Positions 29,848 through 38,369 of a stretch of 64,000 bases of DNA are shown here, one piece after another. A program made the position numbers and the translations under genes. The notes under the pieces are model-generated. The model saw only the letters and a list, made by a program, of their open reading frames with translations, was not told the DNA's origin and made no database searches. The DNA comes from Nocardia nova SH22a (GTDB taxonomy: Bacteria; Actinomycetota; Actinomycetes; Mycobacteriales; Mycobacteriaceae), in the NCBI RefSeq assembly GCF_000523235.1, contig NZ_CP006850.1:186001-250000 (forward strand), written 5' to 3'. Every line of letters starts with the position of its first letter. The first letter of the stretch is position 1.

Positions 29848-29922
29848 GCGGCCGAGCTCCTCCGGCCGCTGCTCGAGACGATCCACACGCTGCCGCGGAC
29901 CGGATATCGCTGCCTCGATGGT

Positions 29923-30912
29923 CTACGCCTGATCCAGTCGCAGCAGCACCTTGCCCACCGTCTCCGGGGAGTCCAGCAGGCGCTGTGCCTGTGCCGCCTC
30001 GGTGACCGGTACCTCCGCGTGCACGACCGGCACCACGGTCCCCGCGGTGATGAGCGGCCACAGATGCTGCCGCAACTCCGCGACGATCTCGGCCTTGCTC
30101 GAACGCCCCGTCGCCGGGCGTCGCCGCAGATTCGTGGCGTGAATGGTCCCGCGCTTGCCGAGCAGTTCGGACAGAATCAGTTCGGCCTTCACCCCGCCCT
30201 GCATACCGATCACACAGATCTGCCCGTCGTCGGCCAGCGCCGCCACATTGCGGCCCAGATATGCCGCGCCCATATTGTCGAGAATGACGTCCGCGCCGCC
30301 CATTTCGCCGATCATCTCGACGAAATCCTGTTCGCGATAATTGATTCCGATATTCGCGCCCAGTTCCGTACAGCGGTCGAGTTTGTATTGCGAACCCGCG
30401 GTCACCGCGACGCGCACACCGCGACTCGCCGCGACCTGAATGGCGTGTGTACCGATACCGCTGCCGCCGCCGTGGACCAGCAGCAGCTGCCCGGCATGTA
30501 AACCGGCCCGCATCACCAGATTCGACCAGACGGTGGCCGCGACCTCCGGAAGTGCCGCCGCTGCAGCGATATCCATCCCCTCGGGGACCGGCAGCACCTG
30601 TGCCGCCGGAACCACGACCCGCTGGGCGTAGCCGCCGCCCGACAGTAGCGCGCAGACGGGCGTTCCCGGGACCGGATCCTTCACACCGTCGCCGACCTGC
30701 GCCACCACACCCGATACCTCGAGCCCCATGATGTCGCTCGCTCCCGGAGGCGGAGGGTAGAAACCTTGGCGCTGCAGCAGATCCGCGCGATTGACGCCTG
30801 CCGCCAGCACATCGATCGCCACCTCGCCCGGACCGGGCGGCGCCGGATCGGGCACCTCCGACCAGCGGATCACCTCGGGCCCACCGAAACCATCCAATGT
30901 CACCGCGTACAT
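29923..30912 (-). CDS. NAD(P)H quinone oxidoreductase (PIG3/Qor type, Rv3777-like)
   Basis: A 329-residue zinc-independent medium-chain dehydrogenase. It has the GroES-like N-terminal domain (AAGVNRADLLQRQGFYPPP), the Rossmann motif VHGGGSGIGTHAIQ, the NADPH-interacting stretch SQYKLDRCTELGA and the conserved IGMQGG...LRRRPATGRS. No zinc-ligand cysteine pattern is present. It reduces quinones or enones with NADPH and is probably cytosolic. It is divergent from a MarR gene 115 bp away, a possible redox-stress regulator, although no clear operator was seen. Confidence 0.9.
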   Translation of the reverse strand: MYAVTLDGFGGPEVIRWSEVPDPAPPGPGEVAIDVLAAGVNRADLLQRQGFYPPPPGASDIMGLEVSGVVAQVGDGVKDPVPGTPVCALLSGGGYAQRVVVPAAQVLPVPEGMDIAAAAALPEVAATVWSNLVMRAGLHAGQLLLVHGGGSGIGTHAIQVAASRGVRVAVTAGSQYKLDRCTELGANIGINYREQDFVEMIGEMGGADVILDNMGAAYLGRNVAALADDGQICVIGMQGGVKAELILSELLGKRGTIHATNLRRRPATGRSSKAEIVAELRQHLWPLITAGTVVPVVHAEVPVTEAAQAQRLLDSPETVGKVLLRLDQA

Positions 30913-31027
30913 ATCTCGACTCTAGGTGTTCGATCCGCTGGAACGGGTGCGGCTGTGAAACCGGTCGGCACGAAATCATCGGCAACGCGCTGACCAGGAG
31001 ACATAACGCAGATAGCGGACCAATAGA

Positions 31028-31528
31028 ATGACGCGCATGGCGTACGAACCGAATGGTCACCCGGCATCGCGGCCGCCGTGGCTGAGTTCGGCGCAACAGC
31101 GAGCCTGGCGCGCCTTCATGGACGGGCACCTGCGCCTGATGGTGGAACTCAACCGGCAGCTCCAGGACGACAGCGATATGAGCCTGCCCGAATACCGCAT
31201 CCTGGTCATGCTTTCCGAGAGCCCCGGCGGTTCACTGCGCATGAGCGACCTCGCCGACGGCGTCCTGTCGTCCCGCAGCCGCCTCACCCATCAGATCCGC
31301 CGGATGGAGGAACAAGGCATGGTGCGCCGCACCAGCTGTGAAGAGGACGGCCGCGGGGTACGTGCCCACCTCACCGAGGAGGGCACGCGCCGCCTGCGCG
31401 CCGCCGCCCCCGGCCACGTAGCGGCCGTGCGCCGCACCTTCATAGATCTGCTGAGCCCCGACGAACTCACCGCCGTCGGCGACGCTTTCGAACGGGTGGA
31501 CACGGAGAACGACCCCCGCCGCACCTGA
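31028..31528 (+). CDS. MarR-family transcriptional regulator
   Basis: A 166-residue winged-helix protein. YRILVMLSESPGGSLRMSDL and ADGVLSSRSRLTHQIRRME form the helix-turn-helix, and SCEEDGRGVRAHLTEEG the wing. The start is ATG 31028, or ATG 31037 (MAYEPNG). It is divergent from the quinone oxidoreductase, so that gene is the first candidate target. It converges on the lipase gene at 31579. Confidence 0.85.
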   Translation: MTRMAYEPNGHPASRPPWLSSAQQRAWRAFMDGHLRLMVELNRQLQDDSDMSLPEYRILVMLSESPGGSLRMSDLADGVLSSRSRLTHQIRRMEEQGMVRRTSCEEDGRGVRAHLTEEGTRRLRAAAPGHVAAVRRTFIDLLSPDELTAVGDAFERVDTENDPRRT

Positions 31529-31578
31529 TCCGAAAGCGCGTTGCCGCAACGAAACCGGATCCGGCAGCGGCGCCGACC

Positions 31579-32547
31579 TCAGCGTCCCGGCCCCGGCGGA
31601 ACGCCGATCGCGGGCAGGACCAGTGTGCATTCGACCGGCTGTGGATGATCCGGATCGAGGGCGTTGAGGACCAGGCGCGCGGTGGCGGGGTCGGAGTTGA
31701 TCGACAGATGATCCGCGTAGTCCTGCGGGCACAGGTTCTGGACGACGTAGTTGGTCGAGCCGGGCTCGTCGATGATGCCGGTGGTGTACGGGATGACGAC
31801 ATCGTCGTAGCGCGTGACGATCTGGGTGTAGGTCACGCCCGGCACGGTGATGCCGCCCTCGGCGAGCTGACGGACGAAGTCCGAGGTGCCGAGGAATTGG
31901 AACGCCGCCGGGCCGTTCGCGGAGCCGGTACTGATCCCGGTCCCGGTCGCGGCCTGCCCACCCAGTCCGTGTACGGCCGGAGCGAGTCCGATCATCTTGC
32001 CGACCTTGGCCGCGCCGCCGCCGAGTTTGATGTACCAGTACGGCATCGTGGCGCCCTCGGAGTGCCCGACCAGATCGACCTTGTCCGCTCCGGTCGCCTG
32101 CCGCACCCGGTCGACGAAGGCATCGAGGGTGGCGGCGCTGCTCTGCATCGAGGTCAGACCGCCGAGTAGCGCGTCCGGATTCCCGTCCGGTGAGCCGTAG
32201 GTGAGGGCGAAGACGCAGTAGCCGTTGTTGGCCAGCAGTGGTCCGTAGGTCTGCCAGTTGTCGGTGCGATTGGCCAGGAATCCGTGGATGAGGACGACCG
32301 GTTCGGGATGTGCCGCCGACGGCTTACAGGACCAGTCGTTGGTGCCGGGCGGACTGGCCGCCCCGCCCTGCAGTGCGCCGTGGATGGCATCGATGAGGAA
32401 CTGTTCGGGCACCGGATACGGTTGCGGCGGAGTGGGATCGGCGTGTGCGGTGGCGAATCCGGCGTGCAGCGCGCCGAGCAGAGCGGCCGCCGCGGCGAGT
32501 ACGCCCACCCGCCGGATCGAGGAGTTCTCGGTGGATCGGTACTTCAT
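31579..32547 (-). CDS. Secreted class-2 lipase/esterase
   Basis: A 322-residue exported alpha/beta hydrolase. The signal peptide spans about residues 12-36 (VGVLAAAAALLGALHAGFAT, cleavage near AHA/DPT). The mature protein has PVVLIHGFLANRTDNW (oxyanion), the nucleophile elbow VGHSEGATMPYWYIK, a catalytic Asp region RYDDVVIPYTTG and a His in YADHLSINSD. This is the pattern of EstA/lipase class 2. Four cysteines could form two disulfides. It is monocistronic and likely degrades host or environmental triglycerides and esters. Confidence 0.87.
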   Translation of the reverse strand: MKYRSTENSSIRRVGVLAAAAALLGALHAGFATAHADPTPPQPYPVPEQFLIDAIHGALQGGAASPPGTNDWSCKPSAAHPEPVVLIHGFLANRTDNWQTYGPLLANNGYCVFALTYGSPDGNPDALLGGLTSMQSSAATLDAFVDRVRQATGADKVDLVGHSEGATMPYWYIKLGGGAAKVGKMIGLAPAVHGLGGQAATGTGISTGSANGPAAFQFLGTSDFVRQLAEGGITVPGVTYTQIVTRYDDVVIPYTTGIIDEPGSTNYVVQNLCPQDYADHLSINSDPATARLVLNALDPDHPQPVECTLVLPAIGVPPGPGR

Positions 32548-32635
32548 TGCGGGACTATGACACGGGCCACCGCCACCGGGTAGCCGTTTGGCTAGGCGAG
32601 ATGGTCAAGCGGCCTTGTCGCCGTGAGAGCCGCAG

Positions 32636-33037
32636 TCACCGAAGGGCTTTGATGCGCTCGAGGTGATTCTCGGTGACGGCCTGGTCCAGTTGTTCGAGTT
32701 TCATTCGCAGCTCGGACTTGTGCTCATCCGAGGTGTGCGGATCGTGCATGGCCTTCTCGATCGTCTTGCGCGCCTGCCGGATCAGCGATCGTTCCCGGGT
32801 CCAATCACCCCACAGCTGGATCTGCGCGACCACGCCGCCGTAACCGACCGCGATCGCCGGAGCGGCGTACATCAGGATCAGGCCCGGCCACGTATCGGCG
32901 CCGAGATGCTGCGCGATGGAAATCAGCGCGGCGCCACCACCGGCCCCGCCGATTCCGGCGTTCAGCCTGCGCGATTGCGTATCGGCCGCGGGCCTGCGCT
33001 TGCGTGGTCGCGCCGCTGCCCCGTTGGCCTGGGTCAT
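32636..33037 (-). CDS. Small membrane protein, second gene of a two-gene unit
   Basis: A 133-residue protein. A basic N-terminus (RPRKRRPAADTQSRR) is followed by two hydrophobic segments (IGGAGGGAALISIAQHL and WPGLILMYAAPAIAVGYGGV). A charged C-terminal coiled-coil-like helix follows (RSLIRQARKTIEKAMHDP). The ATG (33037) overlaps the stop of the preceding gene (ATGA), so expression is coupled. Not recognised as a named family. The tail topology resembles small membrane partners found with effector-associated proteins. Confidence 0.6.
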   Translation of the reverse strand: MTQANGAAARPRKRRPAADTQSRRLNAGIGGAGGGAALISIAQHLGADTWPGLILMYAAPAIAVGYGGVVAQIQLWGDWTRERSLIRQARKTIEKAMHDPHTSDEHKSELRMKLEQLDQAVTENHLERIKALR

Positions 33038-33294
33038 TCGGCCCTCTCCGGAGCCACCCGCTCCGCTCCGGCCTCGATCTCCGAATCCCCGGATCGCTTC
33101 GTGAGAAGTTCCGCGATCTGCAGCGCGTCCCGCAGATTCGTGGAGTCCAGCTCGATGATCCGATCGCCCTGCGCGATCTGCATCGTGGTCGCCGATCGCC
33201 GATACGAGAGCCACGCCCGGAGGGAGCTACTCAACACCGTCGCCGTACCGGCTGCCCCCACCGCCACGACGAGAACATCGAAGCTTCCACTCAC
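33034..33294 (-). CDS. Small TM protein resembling EACC1 (effector-associated constant component)
   Basis: About 86 residues. One N-terminal hydrophobic helix (FDVLVVAVGAAGTATVLSSS) is followed by LRAWLSYRRSATTMQIAQGD, then RIIELDSTNLRDALQIAELL. A helix, an Arg-rich joint, a short beta unit and a helix ending in 'LL' recall EACC1, a component paired with proteases or NTPases in proposed actinobacterial conflict systems. The usual N-terminal half of that family is absent. The start is taken as GTG 33294 (MSGSFDVL). It overlaps the next gene by 4 bp. The match is from memory of the motif, so moderate at best. Confidence 0.5.
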   Translation of the reverse strand: MSGSFDVLVVAVGAAGTATVLSSSLRAWLSYRRSATTMQIAQGDRIIELDSTNLRDALQIAELLTKRSGDSEIEAGAERVAPERAE

Positions 33295-33366
33295 CTGATC
33301 CAGAATAGGCGCAGACCTGCTACGCCGCAGCCGATTTCGTGGCAGGCTCGGCACTCGCAAACGAAG

Positions 33367-33398
33367 AAGCCCCCGAACCGTTTCCGATTCGGAGGCTT
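33367..33398 (-). terminator. Terminator downstream of tRNA-Arg
   Basis: AAGCCCCCGAACCG pairs imperfectly with CCGATTCGGAGGCTT across TTT. It lies 5-36 bases past the 3' end of the minus-strand tRNA. Confidence 0.6.
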
Positions 33399-33402
33399 TC
33401 TG

Positions 33403-33475
33403 CGCGCCCGGAGAGACTCGAACTCCCAACCTTCTGATCCGTAGTCAGATGCTCTATCCGTTGAGCTACGGGCGC
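33403..33475 (-). tRNA. tRNA-Arg (anticodon ACG)
   Basis: A 73-nt cloverleaf on the minus strand. The acceptor GCGCCCG pairs with CGGGCGC. The anticodon arm is TCTGA-CTACGGA-TCAGA, giving ACG, and the T-arm contains GTTCGAGTC. CCA is not encoded. The A34 should be edited to inosine by TadA, whose gene is in this window at 56739. Confidence 0.95.
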
Positions 33476-33514
33476 AGGGTCCTGCTGTTCACTTGTACCC
33501 GGTTACCCGGGCGT

Positions 33515-33603
33515 GGCGGAGGCGAGAGGATTTGAACCTCCGGTCCCCGTGAAGGGACAACTCATTAGCAGTGAGTCCCATTCGGCCGCTCTGGCACGCC
33601 TCC
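33515..33603 (-). tRNA. tRNA-Ser (anticodon GCU)
   Basis: A class II tRNA on the minus strand with a long variable arm (TCCCCTTCACGGGGA-type stem). The acceptor GGAGGCG pairs with CGCCTCC and the anticodon loop is CTGCTAA. The CCA tail is encoded (33515-33517). Confidence 0.95.
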
Positions 33604-33689
33604 TGGAGCCTTCTTTCGAGGGCGCCGGTCCTTTCGAACCGCCGAGAGGCAAGAGTACAGAGCAACCCGCCAGGAAGCAAAACGGCTGG

Positions 33690-34466
33690 TCAGCGCAGGT
33701 GACTGTCGAACCAGTCGAAGATTCTGGTCTGGGCGTCGATGAGCATCCGCTTCTCTTCCTCGGCGAGCTGCTCGAAATCGCTCATCTCGAATCCGGGATG
33801 GTCGGGCCGGTGGTGCAGTCCGGGGTAGCTCACGACCAGAGTGGCGACCGCGGCACGAGCCGCCGCATCGCGCAAGCGCTCGACATCGTCGGCCGGGGTG
33901 GTGGGGTCGTCGTCGCCGTACAGACCGAGCCAAGGGGCCTGCAGATCGGGTGCTGCCTGCAGTAATGCCGTCGCGTCGGCGGTGAGCGGCGCGGTGATCC
34001 CGGGGGCGGCGACACTCACCGCCGCGCCGATGGGGCGGTTCGTCGCCACCAGCAGGGCCGCGGTTCCGGCCTGGTCGAATCCGAGGATGCCGATGGTGTC
34101 GGCGAAGACGCCGCGGCCCACCAGCCAGTCGAAGCAGGCGTCGAAGTCGGCGAACAGATCGGCGCCGAAGACGTGCTCCACCGCGGGCGTGCCCGGTTCC
34201 GCGCCGTCGACGGTGGCCGGCTGGTCGACACGGTGGAACAGGTTGGGCGCCACCATGATCCAGCCCTCACCGGCCAGCGACTTCATCATGTCCAGCAACA
34301 CATCGGCGAACTTGCGGGACTCGTGCAGGACGACGATGCCGCCGCGCGCGTTGCCCTCCGGTTCGATCACCGTGATGGGGACCGGCCCGGCGGCCTCCTG
34401 CCGCGAACCTCCGTCCGTGGGTTCGCTGTCGCGCAACGGTGCCTTGTCTCGATAGATGCCCGACAT
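33690..34466 (-). CDS. Dienelactone-hydrolase-family protein without the usual nucleophile
   Basis: A 258-residue alpha/beta hydrolase. The family frame is clear: GGIVVLHESRKFADVLLDMM (Glu after His), APNLFHR, GLYGDDDPTTP (acid) and SYPGLHHRPDHPGF (catalytic His). The elbow that normally holds the Cys (GxCxG) reads GILGFDQAGTA, so the nucleophile position is Asp. Either an Asp-nucleophile chemistry operates, as in dehalogenases and epoxide hydrolases, or the protein is non-hydrolytic. The start is ATG 34466. It is divergent from hisC2 by 163 bp. Confidence 0.8.
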   Translation of the reverse strand: MSGIYRDKAPLRDSEPTDGGSRQEAAGPVPITVIEPEGNARGGIVVLHESRKFADVLLDMMKSLAGEGWIMVAPNLFHRVDQPATVDGAEPGTPAVEHVFGADLFADFDACFDWLVGRGVFADTIGILGFDQAGTAALLVATNRPIGAAVSVAAPGITAPLTADATALLQAAPDLQAPWLGLYGDDDPTTPADDVERLRDAAARAAVATLVVSYPGLHHRPDHPGFEMSDFEQLAEEEKRMLIDAQTRIFDWFDSHLR

Positions 34467-34629
34467 GAAACCAGGCTAAGGGGCGTGCATAACATTCCGG
34501 AGAAGTTGCGTATAGATGCCGCATCACCTGGAAATATTCGACATACCGGTCATTCGGTTTCAGGTTGGGCGGGAGGCGCCCGGCGGGCGCGGTGAACGGC
34601 CCGTGACGGGGAGGAATTAGGCTGGTGGG

Positions 34630-35709
34630 GTGAGTGCTCGTATTCGTCCGGACCTCGAGTCCATTCCGGCCTACGCTCCGGGGCGCAGCCGTCCCGATGC
34701 GGTGAAACTGGCCAGCAACGAGTCCACCTCCGGGCCGCTGCCGAGTGTCGCCAAGGCTATCGCGGAGGCCGCGGAACTCATCAATCGCTACCCGGACAAC
34801 TCCTCGGGCGAACTTCGGGCAGCCCTCGCCGACTTCCACGGTGTGGATGTGACGAATATCGCAATCGGCTGCGGCAGTGTGGCGCTGTGCCAGGAGCTCG
34901 TGCAGATCACCTGCTCGTCCCCGGCGGACGAGGTGATGTTCGCGTGGCGCTCGTTCGAGGCGTATCCGATCGTCACCCAGGTCGGAAATGCCACCGCCGT
35001 GCCGGTTCCGCTCACCGAGGACTACGCCCACGATCTGGACGCGATGGCGGCCGCGGTCACCGAGCGCACCAAACTGATCTTCGTCTGCAATCCGAACAAT
35101 CCGACCGGCACCGCCTACGGCCGCCGCGATCTGGTGCGCTTCCTGGATGCCGTGCCGAAGCACGTGCTGGTGGTCCTCGACGAGGCCTATTTCGAATATC
35201 TGCGGTTACCGGCCGACGACTTCGCCGACGGTGTCGAGCTCGGCCGCGATCGGCCCAATGTGATTGTGCTGCGGACCTTTTCGAAGGCATACGGACTGGC
35301 CGGGCTGCGCGTGGGATATGCCGTCGGCCATCCCGATCCGATCACCGCACTGCTCAAGGTGCACATCCCGTTCAGCGTGAGCCGATTGGCGCAGGCGGCG
35401 GCCCTGGCCTGCCTGGAGGCCGGACCCGAACTGCTCGACCGGACCGATCATGTTGTGGCCGAGCGCGATCGGATGCGCGAGTCCTTGCTGGCGGCCGGAT
35501 ACCGCGTACCGCCGAGCGAGGCCAATTTCGTCTGGCTGCCGCTCGGTGAGGACAGCGTGGCCTTCGGTGAGGCCAGTGCCGAGGCCGGAGTTCTGGTGCG
35601 GCCCTACGGAACCGACGGTGTGCGGGTCACCGCCGGTGATGCGCACGAGAACGACCTGTTCCTGAGGTTCGCGACGGCTCCCGAGACGGTCGCGCGCTTC
35701 GTGGGCTGA
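34630..35709 (+). CDS. hisC2: Histidinol-phosphate / aromatic aminotransferase HisC2
   Basis: A PLP-dependent class I/II aminotransferase, 359 residues. It has the substrate motif NPNNPTGTAYG, LDEAYFEYL, and the Schiff-base lysine in TFSKAYGLAGLRVGYA (Lys219). The short length and the lack of an N-terminal extension match the second HisC-like enzyme of mycobacteria (Rv3772). That enzyme is reported to act on aromatic 2-oxo acids as well as imidazole-acetol phosphate. Phenylalanine/tyrosine transamination is plausible with tyrA elsewhere in the window. The start is GTG 34630, behind a weak GGTGG. Confidence 0.88.
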   Translation: MSARIRPDLESIPAYAPGRSRPDAVKLASNESTSGPLPSVAKAIAEAAELINRYPDNSSGELRAALADFHGVDVTNIAIGCGSVALCQELVQITCSSPADEVMFAWRSFEAYPIVTQVGNATAVPVPLTEDYAHDLDAMAAAVTERTKLIFVCNPNNPTGTAYGRRDLVRFLDAVPKHVLVVLDEAYFEYLRLPADDFADGVELGRDRPNVIVLRTFSKAYGLAGLRVGYAVGHPDPITALLKVHIPFSVSRLAQAAALACLEAGPELLDRTDHVVAERDRMRESLLAAGYRVPPSEANFVWLPLGEDSVAFGEASAEAGVLVRPYGTDGVRVTAGDAHENDLFLRFATAPETVARFVG

Positions 35710-35713
35710 TCCG

Positions 35714-36766
35714 TCAGCGGACGCCGAGGGCGCCGGCGAGCGTCGGCCAGGCCTTCGGCAACTCGTCCTTCCAATACGGCCACGAATGGGTGCCGACCGG
35801 ATACAGATCCACGGTCGCCGGGATCTGCATCCGCTCCAAGCGGTCTTCCAAGGCCATGGTGCAGGCGCTGGCACCGGCCTCGAGCGGTCCGCCGAAGCCG
35901 ATCGCCGTGGTGGATTCGGGATTGTCGGGACCGTCGTGCGGGCCGGGGAGACCCGATCCGGCGGACAGGAAGATCGCCTTCCCGCGCAATGTCTCCGCGT
36001 GCATCATCACGTCGTGGGACAACCAGTCCGGATCGTTCTCCTTGCCGAACATATTGTCCGGATCGCCCCCGTAGGTGCGGACCACCGCGCGGGCCTGCGC
36101 CTGTCCGACATCCGAACCCATTGCGTAGCAGCCACTGTGGGCCGCGACCGCGCGATAGAGCTGGGGGTGGCGCATGGTGAGCATCATCGCGGCCTCGGCG
36201 CCCATGGAAACGCCCTCCAGCGCGTTGGTTCCGTTGCCGTCGAAGGTCGCGTCGATCAGCGGGGGGAGTTCGCGGGTGAGGAAGGTCTCCCACCGGTTGG
36301 TGCCGAGTACCGGATCGGGATGCTGCCAGTCGGTGTAGTAGCCCGCCGGGCCGCCGAGCGTGAGGACCACGTTGACGTCCTTGTCGGCGAAGAACTGCAC
36401 CGCGCCGCCGCGTTCGATCCAGTTGTTGTATTCGGCGTCGGCGCTGCGGCCGTCGAGCAGATAGACGGTGGGATGCGGACGGCTGCGGTCGGCGGGCAGC
36501 AGCACATCGACCGGCAGGGTGCGGCCCATCGCCGGAGACCGCACGAAGACCCGCACCCGCCGATCACCAGAGGGTTCGATGTGGTCGATCGACGGTGTGC
36601 TCGGCGGTGGATTGTCCACCGAGGGCGCTGGTCCCTCCGCCGAACCGGAGTCGGCCGGAGGTGCGGGCGCGGCGGTTGTCAGCGGAGCCGAACAGATCGC
36701 CGCACACAGCAGAAGTGCGGCGATGGCGACGCCGGACAGCCGACGCCGTATCCGGCGACGATCCAT
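35714..36766 (-). CDS. Secreted mycolyltransferase-fold esterase (antigen 85 family)
   Basis: About 350 residues. The signal peptide is RRRLSGVAIAALLLCAAICS, followed by a Pro/Ser-rich linker. The esterase domain has PTVYLLDGRSADAEYNNW, the nucleophile elbow EGVSMGAEAAMML and the C-terminal His in YPVGTHSWPYWKDEL. This is the Ag85/FbpA-like pattern of enzymes that move mycolic acids onto trehalose and arabinogalactan. The start is ATG 36766 (MDRRR), with GCAGGA eight bases upstream; ATG 36775 is an alternative. Whether it transfers mycolates or only hydrolyses esters is not decidable from sequence. Confidence 0.85.
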   Translation of the reverse strand: MDRRRIRRRLSGVAIAALLLCAAICSAPLTTAAPAPPADSGSAEGPAPSVDNPPPSTPSIDHIEPSGDRRVRVFVRSPAMGRTLPVDVLLPADRSRPHPTVYLLDGRSADAEYNNWIERGGAVQFFADKDVNVVLTLGGPAGYYTDWQHPDPVLGTNRWETFLTRELPPLIDATFDGNGTNALEGVSMGAEAAMMLTMRHPQLYRAVAAHSGCYAMGSDVGQAQARAVVRTYGGDPDNMFGKENDPDWLSHDVMMHAETLRGKAIFLSAGSGLPGPHDGPDNPESTTAIGFGGPLEAGASACTMALEDRLERMQIPATVDLYPVGTHSWPYWKDELPKAWPTLAGALGVR

Positions 36767-36822
36767 GGCCGACATCCTGCCAGAGGTATGCCGGAGCGTC
36801 GAAAATTCGCGACCCGGCGCGC

Positions 36823-37872
36823 TCAATCACTTGTCAAAGTTTTCTCCCAGCGCCGTTCGACACCGCCGAACCGCCAGATCGCGAGCGCGACGGCCCAGGT
36901 GAGGACGAACATCGCGACGATGATGAAGCCGACGTGCCCCAGATCGAGATTGCCGATCCAGGCCACGACCCCCGAGTGCACATCCAGCCGCTCTACCAGG
37001 ATCGACACCAGTTCCTGACCGCCGATCAACAACGCCACCGCCACCGACAGCCCGGTGATCACCAGGTTGTAGTAGATCTTGCGGACCGGCCGGGCGAAGG
37101 CCCAGTCGTAGGCATAGCTCATGAACGACCCGTCGATCGCGTCGAACAGCGACATCCCCGCCGAGAACAGCACCGGCAGCACGAGGATCGCGTACCACGG
37201 CAAACCCGTCGCGGCCGCGCCACCTGCGACGACCAGCAGCCCGACCTCGGTGACGGTATCGAAGCCCAGGCCGAACAGCACGCCCACCGGATACATGTGC
37301 ACCGGCCGCCGCACCAGCCGCAGCACCGGACCGAGTATCCGGTTGAGCACACCGCCGGTCTGCAGGTGCTGTTCGAGCCGGGCCTCGTCGAATTCACCGC
37401 GACGCATCCGCAGGAAGACCCGCCAGATCGCGATGAGCGAGGCCAGATTGAGCAGGCCGATCAGAATCAGGAACGCACCCGAGACGCTGGTGCCCCACAA
37501 TCCGGTCCACCGCTCCAGCGTGGAGTTGTCGTCCTCCAGATTCGCTGCCAGCGCCCGCACCCCGAGCGCCAGCAGGCACACCAGCACCAGCACCACCGAC
37601 GAATGCCCGAGCGAGAACCAGAATCCGACGGTATGCGATCGGGCCCGCCCGTTCTGCACCACGAGTTTCCTGGTGGTGTTGTCGATCGCCGCGATGTGAT
37701 CGGCATCGAACGCATGCCGCATCCCCAGCGTGTACGCGGTAACCCCAAGCCCCACGCCGTACACCGCACCGTTCACCGAATGATGCTGCGGCACGACAAC
37801 CAGCAACAGCGTCCCCCACCCGAGAACATGCAACACCACGATCGCCCCAGCCATCCCGACCACACCGCGCAT
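36823..37872 (-). CDS. Nickel/cobalt permease, NiCoT (HoxN/NixA) family
   Basis: A 349-residue inner-membrane transporter with eight predicted helices. The family signature is RHAFDADHIAAIDN in helix II, which binds the metal. LGFDTVTEVGLL and GMSLFDAIDGSFMSYAYDWA follow. It takes up Ni2+ or Co2+ for enzymes such as urease, hydrogenase or cobalamin synthesis. The start is ATG 37872 with GAGGGGG upstream. The frame extends further upstream without a good start. No NikR site or cobalamin riboswitch was seen in the 120 bp to the divergent tRNA. Confidence 0.9.
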   Translation of the reverse strand: MRGVVGMAGAIVVLHVLGWGTLLLVVVPQHHSVNGAVYGVGLGVTAYTLGMRHAFDADHIAAIDNTTRKLVVQNGRARSHTVGFWFSLGHSSVVLVLVCLLALGVRALAANLEDDNSTLERWTGLWGTSVSGAFLILIGLLNLASLIAIWRVFLRMRRGEFDEARLEQHLQTGGVLNRILGPVLRLVRRPVHMYPVGVLFGLGFDTVTEVGLLVVAGGAAATGLPWYAILVLPVLFSAGMSLFDAIDGSFMSYAYDWAFARPVRKIYYNLVITGLSVAVALLIGGQELVSILVERLDVHSGVVAWIGNLDLGHVGFIIVAMFVLTWAVALAIWRFGGVERRWEKTLTSD

Positions 37873-37993
37873 CCGCCGCCCCCTCGAGGTTTTCCGACAA
37901 CCCCACGCATTGTCGCCGATCCCACCGACACCGATTCGGCATCCACCCACCCCCGCCAGTAGGCTGATACACCGTTCCGGCCCCCCGGAACGA

Positions 37994-38078
37994 GGTGGGT
38001 TGCCCGAGCGGCCTAAGGGAACGGTCTTGAAAACCGTCGTGGTTCACGCCACCGTGGGTTCAAATCCCACACCCACCG
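37994..38078 (+). tRNA. tRNA-Ser (anticodon UGA)
   Basis: A class II tRNA. The acceptor GGTGGGT pairs with ACCCACC, the anticodon loop is CTTGAAA, and the variable arm is long. CCA is not encoded (GCA follows). It marks the left side of the accessory island and is a plausible integration site, but I found no duplicated 3' end. Confidence 0.95.
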
Positions 38079-38092
38079 CATTCGACGAAAAG

Positions 38093-38119
38093 GGCGCTGA
38101 CCTCGGAAAGGTCAGCGCC
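38093..38119 (+). terminator. Terminator after tRNA-Ser(UGA)
   Basis: GGCGCTGACCT / AGGTCAGCGCC, an 11-bp perfect stem with a 5-nt loop, 14 bp past the tRNA. No strong T-tract. Confidence 0.7.
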
Positions 38120-38192
38120 GCATATGGATTCGGACATCTTTCGAACGGCCGTCACAGATTCCGTCCGCACCGGTCGCGCCGCACGGCGGGTT

Positions 38193-38369
38193 TCAGAAGC
38201 ACCACACCCATGAGGCCGATCCCGGGAATGGGATGGTGATACATATCGCGATCGGCTGCGCCGTCGCCGTATCGGAAACGCTGTCAGCGGCCGCCATAGG
38301 CGCCGCGAGAGCGCCGAGCGACAGCATTACCGCGACAGTCGCGAAGGCTTTTGCGGACTTCCTGCGCAT
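38193..38369 (-). CDS. Very small secreted protein (58 aa)
   Basis: The start is ATG 38369, with AAAGG eight bases upstream. A clear Sec signal peptide (RRKSAKAFATVAVMLSLGAL) has cleavage near MAAA/DSV. This leaves a mature peptide of ~30 residues containing two cysteines and two tryptophan/phenylalanine-rich ends (QPIAICITIPFP, GSASWVWCF). The second cysteine is the penultimate residue, so a single disulfide loop is possible. Not recognised. It faces away from tRNA-Ser(UGA) and starts the accessory region. Candidate roles are secreted peptide, signal or microcin-like; none is supported beyond architecture. Confidence 0.55.
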   Translation of the reverse strand: MRRKSAKAFATVAVMLSLGALAAPMAAADSVSDTATAQPIAICITIPFPGSASWVWCF

